A stretch of DNA of 64,000 nucleotides from Meandrina meandrites (lineage: Eukaryota > Cnidaria > Anthozoa > Scleractinia > Meandrinidae). This document shows positions 20,354 to 31,800 of this stretch, in pieces (position 1 is the stretch's first letter; each line of letters starts with the position of its first letter). The stretch spans positions 21,625,493 to 21,689,492 of the forward strand of contig OY855908.1 of NCBI GenBank assembly GCA_963693305.1, read 5' to 3'. The position numbers and the translations under genes are program-made. The notes below the pieces were generated by a model. It ran no database searches and was not told the DNA's origin. It worked only from the letters and a program-made list of their open reading frames with translations.

Positions 20354-20606
20354 TGTAGTACATAAGAAAAAGTCATTTTGTGCACTTCCGTGACTTACAC
20401 ACGATTGACATTTTTCACAGCTTCGGCATTGCGAAACAATTGTTTTACGCTCTCTGTAGTCCTGATTATTTGTCATTTAGTTGATGGAGGGTTTTGTCCG
20501 GGTGCTTGCCCGTCCGGCAAGTGACCGTGAAAAGTTACTTGCCCGGTCTCGAAAACTACTTGTCCTGGACGACCGGACAGGACTTTTGTCGAGCCCTGAA
20601 TTCAAG

Positions 20607-20991
20607 ATATAAATATCAGTCACCATCTAGTGGATTATCACAGTTTTACAGATCCTTTTGGGCTATCACAGGCAAAAGCACACTAAATTGTCTTCTCTTT
20701 CTTCTATTATGCTCACTAAGAACTCAACTGAAGGCTCCCAGATCGTAAATCAGGGAAATCAGGCCGTGATAGCCAGATGGCATCGCAAATTGTGCCGCTC
20801 GTCAATGCCCTATACTCAAGAATATCGACAATTGATTCTTGCTTTGCATTTATAAATCAACTGTTAGTACCCAAGTACTTAAAAGAGAAGAATTCTCCAA
20901 CAATTCAATGCTAAAATGATGTCATAGGAGACAACATATCAAGTTTAAAGTTTGCCTGTTGTGTTCATAATTGTTTCAATCTGTTGCATAA
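20607..20991. other. Unassigned stretch
   Basis: Nothing recognised between the hAT-like element and the palindromic array. Confidence 0.5.
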
Positions 20992-22024
20992 ACATGTACA
21001 TGTGGACGTATACAAAACATGGACCCAGGTCCATGGACCACCCCCGTGGACCAGGTCCATGGACCACCCTGTGGACCATGGACGTGGTCCATGGACCACC
21101 TCATGGAGCCGGTTCATGGACCACTCTCGTGGACCTGGTCCATGGACCACCCCTGGGTCTGATTTATCATACATGGTCATGCACAATATATGTGGGTTCC
21201 ACAGTATGGTGGATTCAGGATGGAAAATAACAGTCGGGCATCGGACATTGGCTGACCACAATTTGCCAATGTACGATGAAATTCCAACAGTGGTTGGACA
21301 AAATGTCTGGACAACTTTTTTTTTTTTGCTTTCGAGTGCAAACACCAATATTCTGTGTTAACAACTCATTAGATTAGCAGGCTCACACATCAAGCAGTAC
21401 TGTACTATGATGTCTGACCTCACTTTTGTTTTGTCTGATCAAAATGGTGACACTCCACTAGGTCAGCTTATTTTTATCAGTATTTCTTAACATCATATGT
21501 ATTTAAAGCTAAACTTTGTTTGCAACGAATTTAACAGATAAGCACTAGATATCCTGCATCCCATCATTACAATGATAGGTTAGTATGTTCTGTTGTACTT
21601 CAGCAATTGTTTGAAAAATAATATCGAGCAAAATCCATGAGGAGAACACCAATACCTCACATGCCCCTGCTGGCCCATCATAACTGGCAAAAACATCAAT
21701 TACATATCACAAAGCAGGAACTGGATATGGAGTGTCATAAGTCTGAGCTCTATACCATATCCCTAGTCTAACCTTTACACTAACAGGTACAACTTGCTTT
21801 TAAAAATAAGGTGTGGTCATTCAGGTGGTCCATGGACCAGGGTGGTCTATAGGGTTGTCCATGGACCTGGGTCCATGTTTTGTATATGTCTGTTTCCATG
21901 TACATGTATACAAATTATGAGAAACAGGCTCAGCTAGGGGTGATCCATGGGGTGGTCCAAGGACCGGGTCCACAGGGGTGGTCAATGAACCTGGGTCCAT
22001 GTTTTGTATACGTCCTGTACATGT
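20992..22024. mobile_element. Element built of GGTCCATGGACC palindromes with inverted ends
   Basis: Left arm (20992-21030: ACATGTACATGTGGACGTAT then ACAAAACATGGACCCAGG) is inverted at 21987-22024. Internal to both arms are tandem units of about 25-40 bp centred on GGTCCATGGACC (21029-21160; 21825-21870, 21945-21990). A third partial inverted arm lies at 21867-21908. All six frames give repetitive peptides (GPWTT, MDHP), which is a by-product of the repeat. The middle (21230-21800) is unique sequence. No target duplication found. Confidence 0.7.
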
Positions 22025-22042
22025 TGTAGTTCAATTCGTGGA

Positions 22043-22183
22043 TGTATATGTTGTGGTTCAATATTATCCTTGGTTCAAATTTTATTTTCCTTTGTTTTTG
22101 GGTGCGGTAATGTATGATAATGAGTTTAAAACAAAGGAAAATAAAATTTGAACCAAGGATTATACTGAACCACAACATATACA
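22043..22183. repeat. Foldback with ~54-bp arms
   Basis: TGTATATGTTGTGGTTCAAT (from 22043) through CTTTGTTTT pairs with 22128-22183 with very few mismatches; the loop is about 31 bases. It directly follows the right arm of the palindromic element. Confidence 0.8.
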
Positions 22184-22279
22184 ACCAATGATGTCACAAA
22201 GTCGCTAAACTCAGCTACGTGGCCCAGACACTGTTTGGCTCCTGAAAGCCGACTTCAGCAGGAAAAAGGAGCCTTTCTG

Positions 22280-23036
22280 TTAAAGTGCATATGAAGTAAA
22301 AAATAATTACTGCTTATTTTTAAGGCTTTTCGAAATATCTTCTTTCGTAATGGAGATATTTAGGTTTTTGTAATATGCAAATGAGGAAAGTGATGACGTC
22401 ATTAATCGTTCCACAAAAAGATAAATCACTGAATCAAGCATATCTCTTGGAGTATTAAAGCGGTGTTCTTCAAACTTGGAACCATCAATATTCATCATAA
22501 AAGGAACAAGATGGCACCCGTTGTGCCGTTGCCATGGCAACAGTCTTGGATCCAGTCTCCTTCTGTTATAAACCCAAATATCTCCATTTACAGAACTTTA
22601 AAAATGAACAGTGGGTCTGGCGTGGAACACACGTGTTACCCATCTTAGCTTAACTATCTTCCTTAGCTTGTTGGGAGTGCATCACATTTGGTTAAGAATA
22701 AACTGGGAATGTCAGTGTTAATAGAAATAAGTCTTTGCGGCAAAACTGTTGCCATGCCAACGGCGCAACGGGGGCCATCGTGTGCCTTTTATGATGAACA
22801 GTGATGGTGCCAAGTTTTAAGAACAGCGCTTTAATACTCCAAGAGATATGCTTGATTAAGTGATTTATCTTTTTGTGGAACGATTAATGATGTCATCACT
22901 TTCCTCATTTGCATAATACAAAAACCTAAATATCTCTAAAACGAAAAAAGATACTTCAAAACGGAAAACGCCATTCATCTTTATTTTGAAAAGCCTTAAA
23001 AATAAGCAGCAATTATTTTTTACTTCATAGGCACTT
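22280..23036. mobile_element. Long-inverted-repeat element, 757 bp
   Basis: Arms 22282-22555 and 22741-23036 are complementary over roughly 275-295 bp (for example AGTGCATATGAAGTAAAAAA left, CTTTAATACTCCAAGAGATA right versus TATCTCTTGGAGTATTAAAG left). The left end begins TTAAAGTGC, the right ends GCACTTCAAG, so an original TTAA target with one side mutated is likely (Kolobok/T2 MITE type). About 10 per cent arm divergence plus indels. Confidence 0.75.
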
Positions 23037-23233
23037 CAAGAATTTTCGAAAATAAACTTCACCATGATGATAAGCATGTTCGAAATATGTAAAATGAAAC
23101 AGGGTACAAAAATTTTGATTCAGTAGCACTTTAAGATGCCTGCAGCCAAGTCATAATGAATATAATAAAGCTACGAAATACATTTATACTTAAATTTTAA
23201 ATGAATTATTGTTGGTTATAAATAAACAAGTAC

Positions 23234-23360
23234 CTGACAGGAATTTCTGCAGTACGGATTTTGTTTGCTGTTCCTCCAGATGCAATTAAATTAAATCCTA
23301 AGTCATGAAGCTTTTTGGCAAACTCCACAAGGCCTTGTTTGTTGGAGACACTAAGAATTG
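23234..23360 (-). CDS. ATIC: ATIC exon 2 (AICAR transformylase/IMP cyclohydrolase, N-terminal domain)
   Basis: 127 bp on the minus strand between an acceptor TTCATTACTTCAG| (AG complement of 23361-23362) and donor |GTACTTG. It starts with two bases completing a codon and ends with two. The peptide [17 protein letters not shown] then [15 protein letters not shown] matches the MGS-like IMP-cyclohydrolase domain at the start of vertebrate ATIC (SVSDKTGLVEFA, LVASGGT as recalled). ATIC performs the last two steps of de novo purine synthesis in the cytosol: formylation of AICAR and ring closure to IMP. The 2-base start phase fits exon 1 exactly. Downstream exons were not found to the left; they are either deep in the repeat field or outside the window. 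Confidence 0.93.
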
Positions 23361-23884
23361 CTGAAGTAATGAAATTAAAATAATCTAACATTAGAGGGAG
23401 AAAATAATGTTTTTTTGACTAGGATAAGATGAAAAACCACAGTAGCAACCTTTACAAAAAGTATATGTACAGATAAAAAATAAACCCATTGGCACCTGTG
23501 CTGGCCAACACTGACCATGTGAAAACCACTCCCAAGATGTATGTGGCAGCCAAAACAAATACCCTTGACAACTAAACAAATTAGAATCATACAACATGGC
23601 CGACAGTTGGCCAGCTAATGCTTGACCTCTTTGGCAGGAATTACATATGGCTTTGATCCACTGGTGAAGGACCACTAGATTTAGCTGATTAAAGCCATGA
23701 GGTGACAAGAGTCTGGTGAGGAGAAGGAACCAAACCCAGCTAAGTTGCCAGTTGACAGTGCCAATAACTCCAGTAGCTCAAGAGCTGTGTGCAGGCAGCA
23801 GCTTGTCTGATGTGTGAACACTGCCCACTATTGTGGCTGCATGATAAAGGGTGTGGACTTTCTAAGCTGACTTTTCTTTTGATA

Positions 23885-24399
23885 GACCCTTCCCCGGGTT
23901 TCGGACGCCATCTTGGTTGGGGGGCAAACACGGCAAAATTTACAGTAAATGTATGGGAAAAATTGGGAGTTTGGCGCTCGATAATTCGAGAAAGGTTGAC
24001 ATTCTGTAATTTCTATGAATTACAAACTTAAAATACTAGCTAAAAGAGTTCACCCATCAAATTTGAGAATTTCACTCTCACTAAGAAAGCCGCAAATTAA
24101 AATTTTCATTTTTCATATATTTGTCTGTAAAATGGAACCGCCGTTCGCGGGAAAATTTAGAAGCATTTGTATGAAAAACTAAAAGTAAGATTTCTCATTT
24201 CAAAGTAAACCAATCCCCTTCAAATTTAATCGGTTAACTCTTTTAGCTAGTATCTTGAGTTTGCAATTCACAAAAGTTTCAGAATGTCAACGGTCCTTGA
24301 AATGTCGAGCATCAAACTCCCGATTTTCCCATACATTCACTGTAAATTTTGCCGTGTTTGCGCCCCAACCAAGATGGCGTCAGAAACCGTGGAAGGGTC
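23885..24399. mobile_element. MITE with ~165-bp TIRs and TA target, in ATIC intron 1
   Basis: TIR GACCCTTCC at 23885 and GGAAGGGTC ending 24399, each flanked by TA (23883-23884; 24400-24401), as in Tc1/mariner/pogo elements. Inverted similarity runs to about 24050 and from 24236. Each arm contains ACCAAGATGGCGTC, so an ATG in good context is created on both strands; this is not an ATIC start. Confidence 0.8.
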
Positions 24400-24633
24400 T
24401 ATTAGGAAGCAGTGACTGACTGGCAACCGCACAATTTTCTTTTTTTTCCTGCACCCTGTCAGAAGGCTTGCAAAAGTTGCATTTTTCAAATTTTACAGCC
24501 GTTCTGCGTTACACTCCTTCAACATGAATTTTGAATTGCATCATTGGGATTAGAAGCTACTCCACGACTGATCCATGGCAAAGCAGCCAAGCAGTTTTGT
24601 TTATACAATAATACAATAACAAATACGAAATAA

Positions 24634-25028
24634 CAGGACGTAACATGTCGATAATTTCGATAGTCGATAAAATTCGATCATTGTCGGTCGAATTCGATAC
24701 TAATCAATCGACAAATATCGGAAATCGATAAAAGTCGATCACGCAATTCCTTGTGATTATGACCGACTTTGATCGGAAATACAAAAAACGATATATGGCG
24801 GGAGGCAAGACGTCAGTTGCCGCGAACACTTGCTTGAATTTCGTGGCCGATTGAAAAATGTGTCTGCTTTTTTGTCGATAAAATCGATAATCAGTTGAAA
24901 ATCTTTTGATTATCGACTTTTATCGACAAATGAAACTAGTCGATTGACAATTATCAACAAATATCGAGTATTATCGACTTATCGACTACGTTTTCGATGA
25001 TCGACTTTGATCGACATGTTACGTCCTG
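24634..25028. mobile_element. hAT-like MITE rich in TCGATA motifs, in ATIC intron 1
   Basis: Ends CAGGACGTAACATGTCGATA and ...TCGACATGTTACGTCCTG. GAAATAA flanks on both sides (24627-24633; 25029-25035). The interior is made of many TCGATAA/TTATCGA copies on both strands. 395 bp, no coding capacity. Confidence 0.85.
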
Positions 25029-25035
25029 GAAATAA

Positions 25036-25538
25036 GCATGTGTGGCAGTTATTACAGGAATTCGCTGATATATAGTTAATTCGTAAACTTGAGCAGTGTT
25101 GCCCCTAAAAAATCCCGTCGAGCCACCTTAAAGTATAGTAGACTGACTACCTGTGAACAAAATTTAAGAAAAATCTGGAAGAGCATTTTTAGTAAATCAA
25201 GAAATTACGTTTTCTTTGCAATATTTTCTGGTTTCCTACAATTGACAGTCAATATCTTTAATATCTCGAAGCAATATCGAAGCGCCCATTACATATTTAA
25301 AGGGAAATATTTCTGAAACGCTCTCACAGATTTTTTAAAAGTGGTCAGCAACATTGAGAATAATAAAAATCCAAAAAAAATTAACGTGAAGCGGATATAA
25401 CTTACTAATTCAATTTTAAGCTCGGACCCCAATATAAAAATCCCTTATGTAAACACCCTTTCAGGTAAGGCAATTTTTAAAAGAACTGGTAGGTATATAA
25501 CTAAAAATACCAGCCGTATACCAACCAAAAATACCTAC
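25036..25538. other. ATIC intron 1, promoter-proximal part
   Basis: No further element ends recognised. An open frame of 75 codons at 25089 has no family resemblance and lies antisense to the intron. Confidence 0.5.
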
Positions 25539-25578
25539 CTAATTTTCCAGCGTCAGAATTAGCCGTCATTGCCGCCAT
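25539..25578 (-). CDS. ATIC: ATIC exon 1 (start codon and 13 codons)
   Basis: ATG is the complement of 25576-25578, preceded on the minus strand by GTAAATCAAC. Thirteen codons (MAAMTANSDAGKL) plus one base end at the donor G|GTAGGT. The leftover G joins the CA that starts exon 2 to give alanine, so the frame reads ...GKL-A-ILSVS, matching the usual short leader before the first strand of the domain. Two ATGs (codons 1 and 4) are possible starts; the first is in the better context (CAACATGG). The phase match and ATIC-like continuation make this assignment strong even though the exon is tiny. Confidence 0.85.
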
Positions 25579-25802
25579 GTTGATTTACTCCACGTGCGCG
25601 GTCTGTGCGCGGTTGTGCGCATTGAACAGGCTATTGACAATTTTTCATTGGCCACAAAATTCCCGCCAGTAGTTTATCGTCTCCAAATTTGGTAATACCG
25701 AATCGTTAATGCGATCGCTGCCAAGGCGCCTGCCAAGGTTGAAAAGATCGATCAGACTTGATTTGGAAAATATATAATTTTAGATGTGTAGAAGTTGGAA
25801 TT
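25579..25802. promoter_or_regulatory. Bidirectional promoter between ATIC and CEP70
   Basis: Only 224 bp separate the two start codons, so both 5' UTRs and core promoters must lie here. Visible sites: E-box CACGTG (25591-25596), three GTGCGC repeats (25595-25620) resembling NRF1 half-sites, inverted CCAAT box ATTGG (25647-25651) and E2F-like TTCCCGCC (25660-25667). CCAAT plus E2F is typical of cell-cycle genes. No TATA box near 25620-25700; a TATATAATTT lies at 25771, close to the CEP70 start. Confidence 0.8.
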
Positions 25803-25811
25803 ATGGCCACG
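25803..25811 (+). CDS. CEP70: CEP70 exon 1 (three codons)
   Basis: ATGGCCACG ends at the consensus donor |GTAAGT. It is phase 0 and joins exon 2 (GAG AGA GAA) in frame to give MAT-EREE. The exon carries most of the 5' UTR. Its call rests on position just before the gene, perfect donor and phase match. Confidence 0.7.
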
Positions 25812-28800
25812 GTAAGTTTATGTTATTGTATTTTCTTTAATAGCTTTTGTCGATCCTGGGAAAATGACGTAGGCTTGTTTTGTTTACTGTGCTCTTGACT
25901 CCATCATTCATGCAGCTTCAATGTTATTGGTGATAAAATTGTCTCAACATGCACAAGCTTATATTTTCACCAGAAACAGGTAAAAGAACACTTTACACAG
26001 GGAAATAATAAGCTTACAACTATGGTTGTGTTCCGCATACATTTTGGAGGGATTCAAGCCAATATTATTACCAGCTGTACAGCGCGTGTACGCGTGTTTT
26101 GATTGCATACATGCATTGCATGCATGCCAATGTTTTGAAGTTAGTCGTGTGTAAAGTTCCGTTTCGATACAAGTTTAATCAAGAGTTCAAAATTCCTTGA
26201 TTGTGCAGCATCTTCTAACGCTTAAGCTTTAATCGGTAAGACAGTAACGATTTAACTGCATGATCTGGTAATTAGTTTAAAAGTAGAGCAAAGCCCGGCC
26301 AAACACATGCAACATATGGCACAACATTGTTGTGCACAGGATATAGCTAGGCAAAGTTGAACATGTTTGGCCCCCTGTTGCAACATGTTGAATGGGGCGA
26401 AGAAATAGCAAACTAGTACGCATGCCCTGGTGTACAAACATTGCACAAAAGTGACCAAAGGAGAATGGGATCATGTGTACTATAGATTGTTTTCATGTGA
26501 CATCATCAGGTGCCAAAATACAAAACTAAAGAGACACCAAAGTTTGTATGCACATCAGGCATAAGAGGTACTAAAATAATATCTGTTTATAGCTTTTAAG
26601 CTCAATATCATCTTTCATTTGGAAATCAGAGCACTTTGAATTTCAGACTTCACAGGCAGCCCAAGCTCACGTTTCGAGCGGTTGGTAGGTATAAATTGGT
26701 GTTGTGTAACACTAGACCGTTGAGAATATTATAAGGCTTTGTATGGGATTTGGGTCGATTTTGGCCGTATTTATGCTTAAAATACAGTAAATATACAAAA
26801 TAAACTTACTTTTGCCATTTGCTGTGTCCTTTTGCCTGTTTTGCGTCTTGAAGTGGTGTTTTAGTCGATTTTTCTCTTCCCTGTTCCTTCCTTCCTAAGA
26901 CGCCAAGGAAAAGACGCCGTTGGGACCGATTTTCGGGCTAAAAATCGCTGCTCGATTGCGGATCGATCGCCATGGCAGTGTTTCGCCTTGACTCCGTCTT
27001 AGGAAGGAAGGAACAGGGAAGAGAAAAATCGACTAAAACACCACTTCAAGACGCAAAACAGGCAAAAGTAAGTTTATTTTGTATATTTACTGTATTTTAA
27101 GCATAAATACGGCCAAATTGACCCAAATCCCATACAAAGCCTTATAATATTCTCAACGGTCTAGTGTTACGCAACACCAATTTATACCTACCAACCGCTC
27201 GAAACGTGAGCTTGGGCTGCCTGTGCAGAGTTATGACAGTGCGTGACACACAGTTACGAGAGTACTTGCGTTCGCGTGCTCGTTGGCAATATTTATGCGA
27301 TTCTTGCTTCATTTTCTTCGGGTTTTCAGCCAAATTCACATTTTTTTCACTTTGGATAGGAAATTTAAAGGTAAAGAAAACCTATACAAATTTAAGATTA
27401 TTTCATTTGACATTTTATATTAAAAAAATGTTATTTATCTCAAGAGTAGCCAGCACACCAAGGACTATTAGACAGTGATTTTTGCCGGTTTGTGGAGCTT
27501 ACAGAGAACACTGAAGGAATTGTCTCTAGTGTTGTTAAAATGACTACCAAATGAAGAAAAGATAAATTTAGATGATATGATGAATCAACAAACACAAGCA
27601 TTCAGTTTCTAATGTTCTTAATGTTTAAAATTTTAAGTGTCAGAAGTTCAGCATGGGATTTTTGGGGGGTTGATTTTTGGTCCAGGGATTTTTGGGGGTT
27701 CTGTTAGAAGCCCAAGGGATTTTTTTGGATCTTGATCTTTGCTCCCATTCGATCATTCCACTTGAAATCCAGAGTGACCCCCTCCCCCGCCTTTGAGCAG
27801 GGAAAGGTACCTTTGGCAAGTATTTTTCAGATGGCTCCATTTTTGGGGGCAATGCAAAACTATTTTCACTGGTCATGGTTAATTCAGAAATGCACCTCAA
27901 ATGTTATGAAAAGTTGTTGGTTTAATGTTTTTCTTTGAAGTGACAATTTTCTTTTTCCAACTAGAGTCAGGCTGTAAGAATTGATTACAATTGTTTTATC
28001 AGTAAGAGCACAATGATAAATGTACTGCCATTCTTTGTTTTTCTCATATAATTCTTTCTGGGTATTTTAAGGTTCAAAAATTTTCTATTAATTATTTATC
28101 AAAACTATAGCAAATGTTTTGATATGAGTGGTTATCTGTAGATTTGAGCACTTATAAGACAGTGTATGTGTCATGTTTGTTATTGGACTTTGTAGAAGTC
28201 ATGCCTGTAGTGTGTAATTCAGCAAAATGCAATACTGTTGTTGTGCATTTTGTTGATTAAACTCATGTTACATTTTTCATTTAACCAAAAATTATAATTT
28301 TTGTTTCCAAAATTTTGTCATAGTTTTGATTGTAATACAACTTTGCATTGTTCAATTCTGTCTGTAACCACACTTATGATTAACAAATCGGACTCTTGCT
28401 GCAGAGTCATCCGATTTTGAAAATCACTGGCATGATTACAGACAAAATTGGACTTCACTCTGTCCCATTGGCGTTATTTATTATTATTATTTTTTTTTTG
28501 GGGGGGGGGGGGGGGGGTGGAGGAGTAATAATATTGTTTGATTTTTGGTTGAGCAGTCTTTACATTAAGCTAAACCGTACTTGTGTTTTTTAGTTTGACT
28601 CCTGATAACCCATTGACTCTAAGTGTTTCTTGTGCCCAATTTTTGGAATTGGGACTGATGCAAACACTATATGCACAGCAACAGATTGCCTGCTTCCAAA
28701 AGCAAGCTAATGCAACTAGAACAGTTACATGTTGAATTATCCCCATAAAAAAAATGATAGAACTTTGTGTACCAATTGCATGTGTTAACGTAATGAAGAA

Positions 28801-31800
28801 TAAAGACAAAAATCACTGAATTTTTTTGCACATACATGTATGCGTGTGGGAACGCATTCGCGTATGAGATTTCAAAGTTAATATGCAAATTTGTCTGGTT
28901 TACTCAAAAGTTGCTGGCATATACTAGCTGCTAGTAAATGGTCATTAAAATTAAAAGCAAGACAAAAACTCTATGCTGAAAGGTATTTCGAGACAAAAAC
29001 TTTATTCAGATAAATGCTAAATTTACTGTTTAAAGCAAAAAAAGATGAGTTTCCTTTGTGTATGAAAGTGACACTATAATTTTCCGTGCTTCGGCCGTTG
29101 TTTACTTGATTTCATGACCAGAAAATTGTGCAGCTTTGCATTTTAAACTCTGAAAGTTATTTGAATTAATACAAAATCTTCTGTTAAACATTGGTTTTAA
29201 AACATATCAACACTTCAAAATAGCATTCACTGGGCTGTGGAAGCGTCCAAATATCGCAAAGCCTGACTTCAAGTCCGCAAGTTCAGTTTTCAATTTCTAG
29301 TCATACTTCGCATCACTCTTGAGAATCAAAGGATTGTAAACTTGAAAGCTCATTTCATCATTTATGTTCATTTTTTTTAGATTCAAGTATATTTTAGCCA
29401 ATTTACTTTTCATTTTGAGCTCCTTAACCCATTGACACCTGAACCGCCCGTAAGGGATCTGGGCATTTGTCCTGCTTGCGACATCATCACCTTTTAACCA
29501 GAAATGCAACATCTGTGCTCAAATTGTGAAGAAGAACAAGACCTTTCCAACAATACCTAAACCAGCGTGATTAGATTGATGGAGCTTGAAATATGCATGA
29601 AACACTTCAAACTTGTAGTGAAAATCTCTAAAACAATTTCCCTTTTCCACCCTTTGCTTGTCCATGGCAAGTAGTTCTTGTCTGCTTTCTCAGAAATTTT
29701 TCTATTTGAAAGAAGCCTGGTAGAAGGCCAAAAGCTGTAGCAAAAAGAAAGGAAGAAGAGAAAAAGGAAAAGCAAAAAACTAAAATAATAAGAAACTAAA
29801 AGCCTAAAGTGGTAGGATGGTTTATTGTCCAAAAACTCAAAATTTTGATTTGTGCCAATGCACTAGCAAAAAAGTTGTTAAACACGATTGTTGTGAAAAG
29901 CAAGGACGCATTTTGCATTTCAAGGGCTGTTTTGAGTGACTTGGAGCTATTTTAGCTGATGATAGACCTGTCTAAAAAATGTTTTTTTCAGGGTTCGCAC
30001 AGTCTTGAAAAGTCCTTGAATTTCAGGGTGAGTCCTTGAAAAGTCCTTGAATGCCATTTTTCCTTGAAAAGTCCTTGAATTTCTGTGTAAGTCCTTGAAA
30101 AGTCCTTGAATTTTCTTCCACTTTAAATGTAGTGGGATCAAAAGCAAATTGCTTTGCATAGACTTTGGTATTCTTTTCCTGTGTAAAGCAACTTCAAACA
30201 CTGTAAAATACGGATGTAAAAGCAGCTAATAAAGAGAAAAGGCAAGTGAACTAATAAATGTAAAGATGGAGATGGAGAAAACTCCTGAAGCCTTAGAAAC
30301 CTGTTAGCTTGGACTGGGAATGTGCATTTTATATACTATCTGTGAAATTACATTCATGGTAGGTAGTCCTTGAAAATTCAATTTGGTCCTTGAAAAGTCC
30401 TGGAAAAACGGTTGCGATTTTTTGTACGAACCCTGTTTTTTAGGAGGAAAAACTCCAGGAGTCAATGGGTTAAGCTAAGGTCTATCCCAATCAAGAAGGA
30501 AGAAAAATTGAAAGTTGGCCACCCGGACACCACTTTGTCTATTTTGATCATTCCATGTGGAATGCAAATAAATTGAGCTTCCGTTTACAAGGCTGCTGCC
30601 TAAGGAAATTTCTAAGGAGCCCTTCGGGCTCCTAGCATCAAAAGTTAGGAGCCCAAGCCATTACTTTAGGAGCCCAGCCTAAAAGTAGCCATGGTCGATC
30701 CTCGGGGGAGGGGGGTGGGTAGAAGAAAAAACAAATCTAGGGGAGGGACCTGGGGAGCAGCCCCCCCCCCCCCCCTCCTGTTCTGAGGGTAACCTCCCTC
30801 AAATAGTTGTGTCAGAAATTCTAGCTTTCTTAACTTGAAAGTTTATTTAGCCTCTCCTCTCCTTCGATAAATCCCTTTTTAGACTGAGTGGGTGACATGA
30901 ACTTAAAATGAGTTTGAAAATCCAACTAGTATATTGTGCTGTGATGAATGTTGGATAACGTAAGTTAAAAATATGTAGAACATTGTTTAAATGGAATTTT
31001 GAACATCCAAAGTTTTGAAGCAAAATCAATGAAGCATGAAGCAGCAAAATTATTATTTCACTTTTGCACAGCAAGCTCACTAAAGAACTTGAATTATTGT
31101 TAGTAATTAAGGTTTAATGGAACCAAGATTACAATTTAGCAGGTTTATTTGAAGATTAAGACAAAGGTGATAAAAATTCAGAACACCTGTGTAAACACTT
31201 TAATGAAATTATGATCTCATCTACATTTCATAATCAGTTGTCAAAAATAGACCAGAAAAAAATTAATTAAGTTGTGAAATAAAAAACAGTTTCTAGGCTT
31301 ATCAAATGAGCTGCTTATACAATAGATTTTAGTAGTTTTAAAAACAATTCACGTTATTCAAACTGTTTTCAGCAAAGTTTTGTAGCACATTATTATTTTC
31401 AAGAGTAATGTTCTCCTTGCACGGTTCAATAACCGAGATAAAACACGAAACAGTTCGAATGAACAAACGAACAAACTTGATCCACAAAAAGTGCTAGTTG
31501 ATAAGAATGTCACAGAAAAGGCACATATTTTCTGTTGTTATTAAGCATTCTCAAAAGTGAAAAAATAAAAGTTTGAGTTAAATAATAAGCTAATTACAGT
31601 AATTCGTAGGCTTAAGTGTAACATCAAAACATTCTGCACATTATTTTAGGCTTCTAGAAAAGGTTTTTGTATCAAGCTTTTGCAGATTAAAATTGTCATG
31701 ATCAGACCTGATGCATTGATAGCCAGGAGATTGATTTCACTTTTGCATCCGTAAATGTTTACTTCAAATTCACCGTAAAACTCCACCAAAACGTCAACGT

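Larger units (their letters stand above)
17140..20598. mobile_element. 3.5-kb hAT-like element (CAGGGCTCRACA ends) with two nested elements
   Basis: Left end CAGGGCTCAACAAAAACTTG at 17140; right end ...TTTTGTCGAGCCCTG at 20598 is its near complement. Flanks CAATCAAG (17132-17139) and AATTCAAG (20599-20606) agree at six of eight positions, as expected of an old 8-bp hAT duplication. Subterminal ACTTGCCC/GGCAAGT motifs repeat at both ends (17170-17225, 20500-20570). Elements at 17928-19246 and 19632-20353 lie within. No transposase domain was recognised. Confidence 0.7.

Noticed and set aside
20952..21361. Overlapping open frames on both strands with repeated GPWTT/MDHP peptides
   Set aside because: They are a by-product of GGTCCATGGACC units; all frames are open because the repeat lacks stops.
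23900..23920. ATG in good context on the minus strand as the ATIC start
   Set aside because: It lies in a MITE arm with an inverted twin at 24374; exon 1 at 25539-25578 fits phase and protein.
29947..30201. Minus-strand frame with repeated FKD/QGLFK peptides
   Set aside because: Made of the TCCTTGAA subterminal repeats of the 29989 element.
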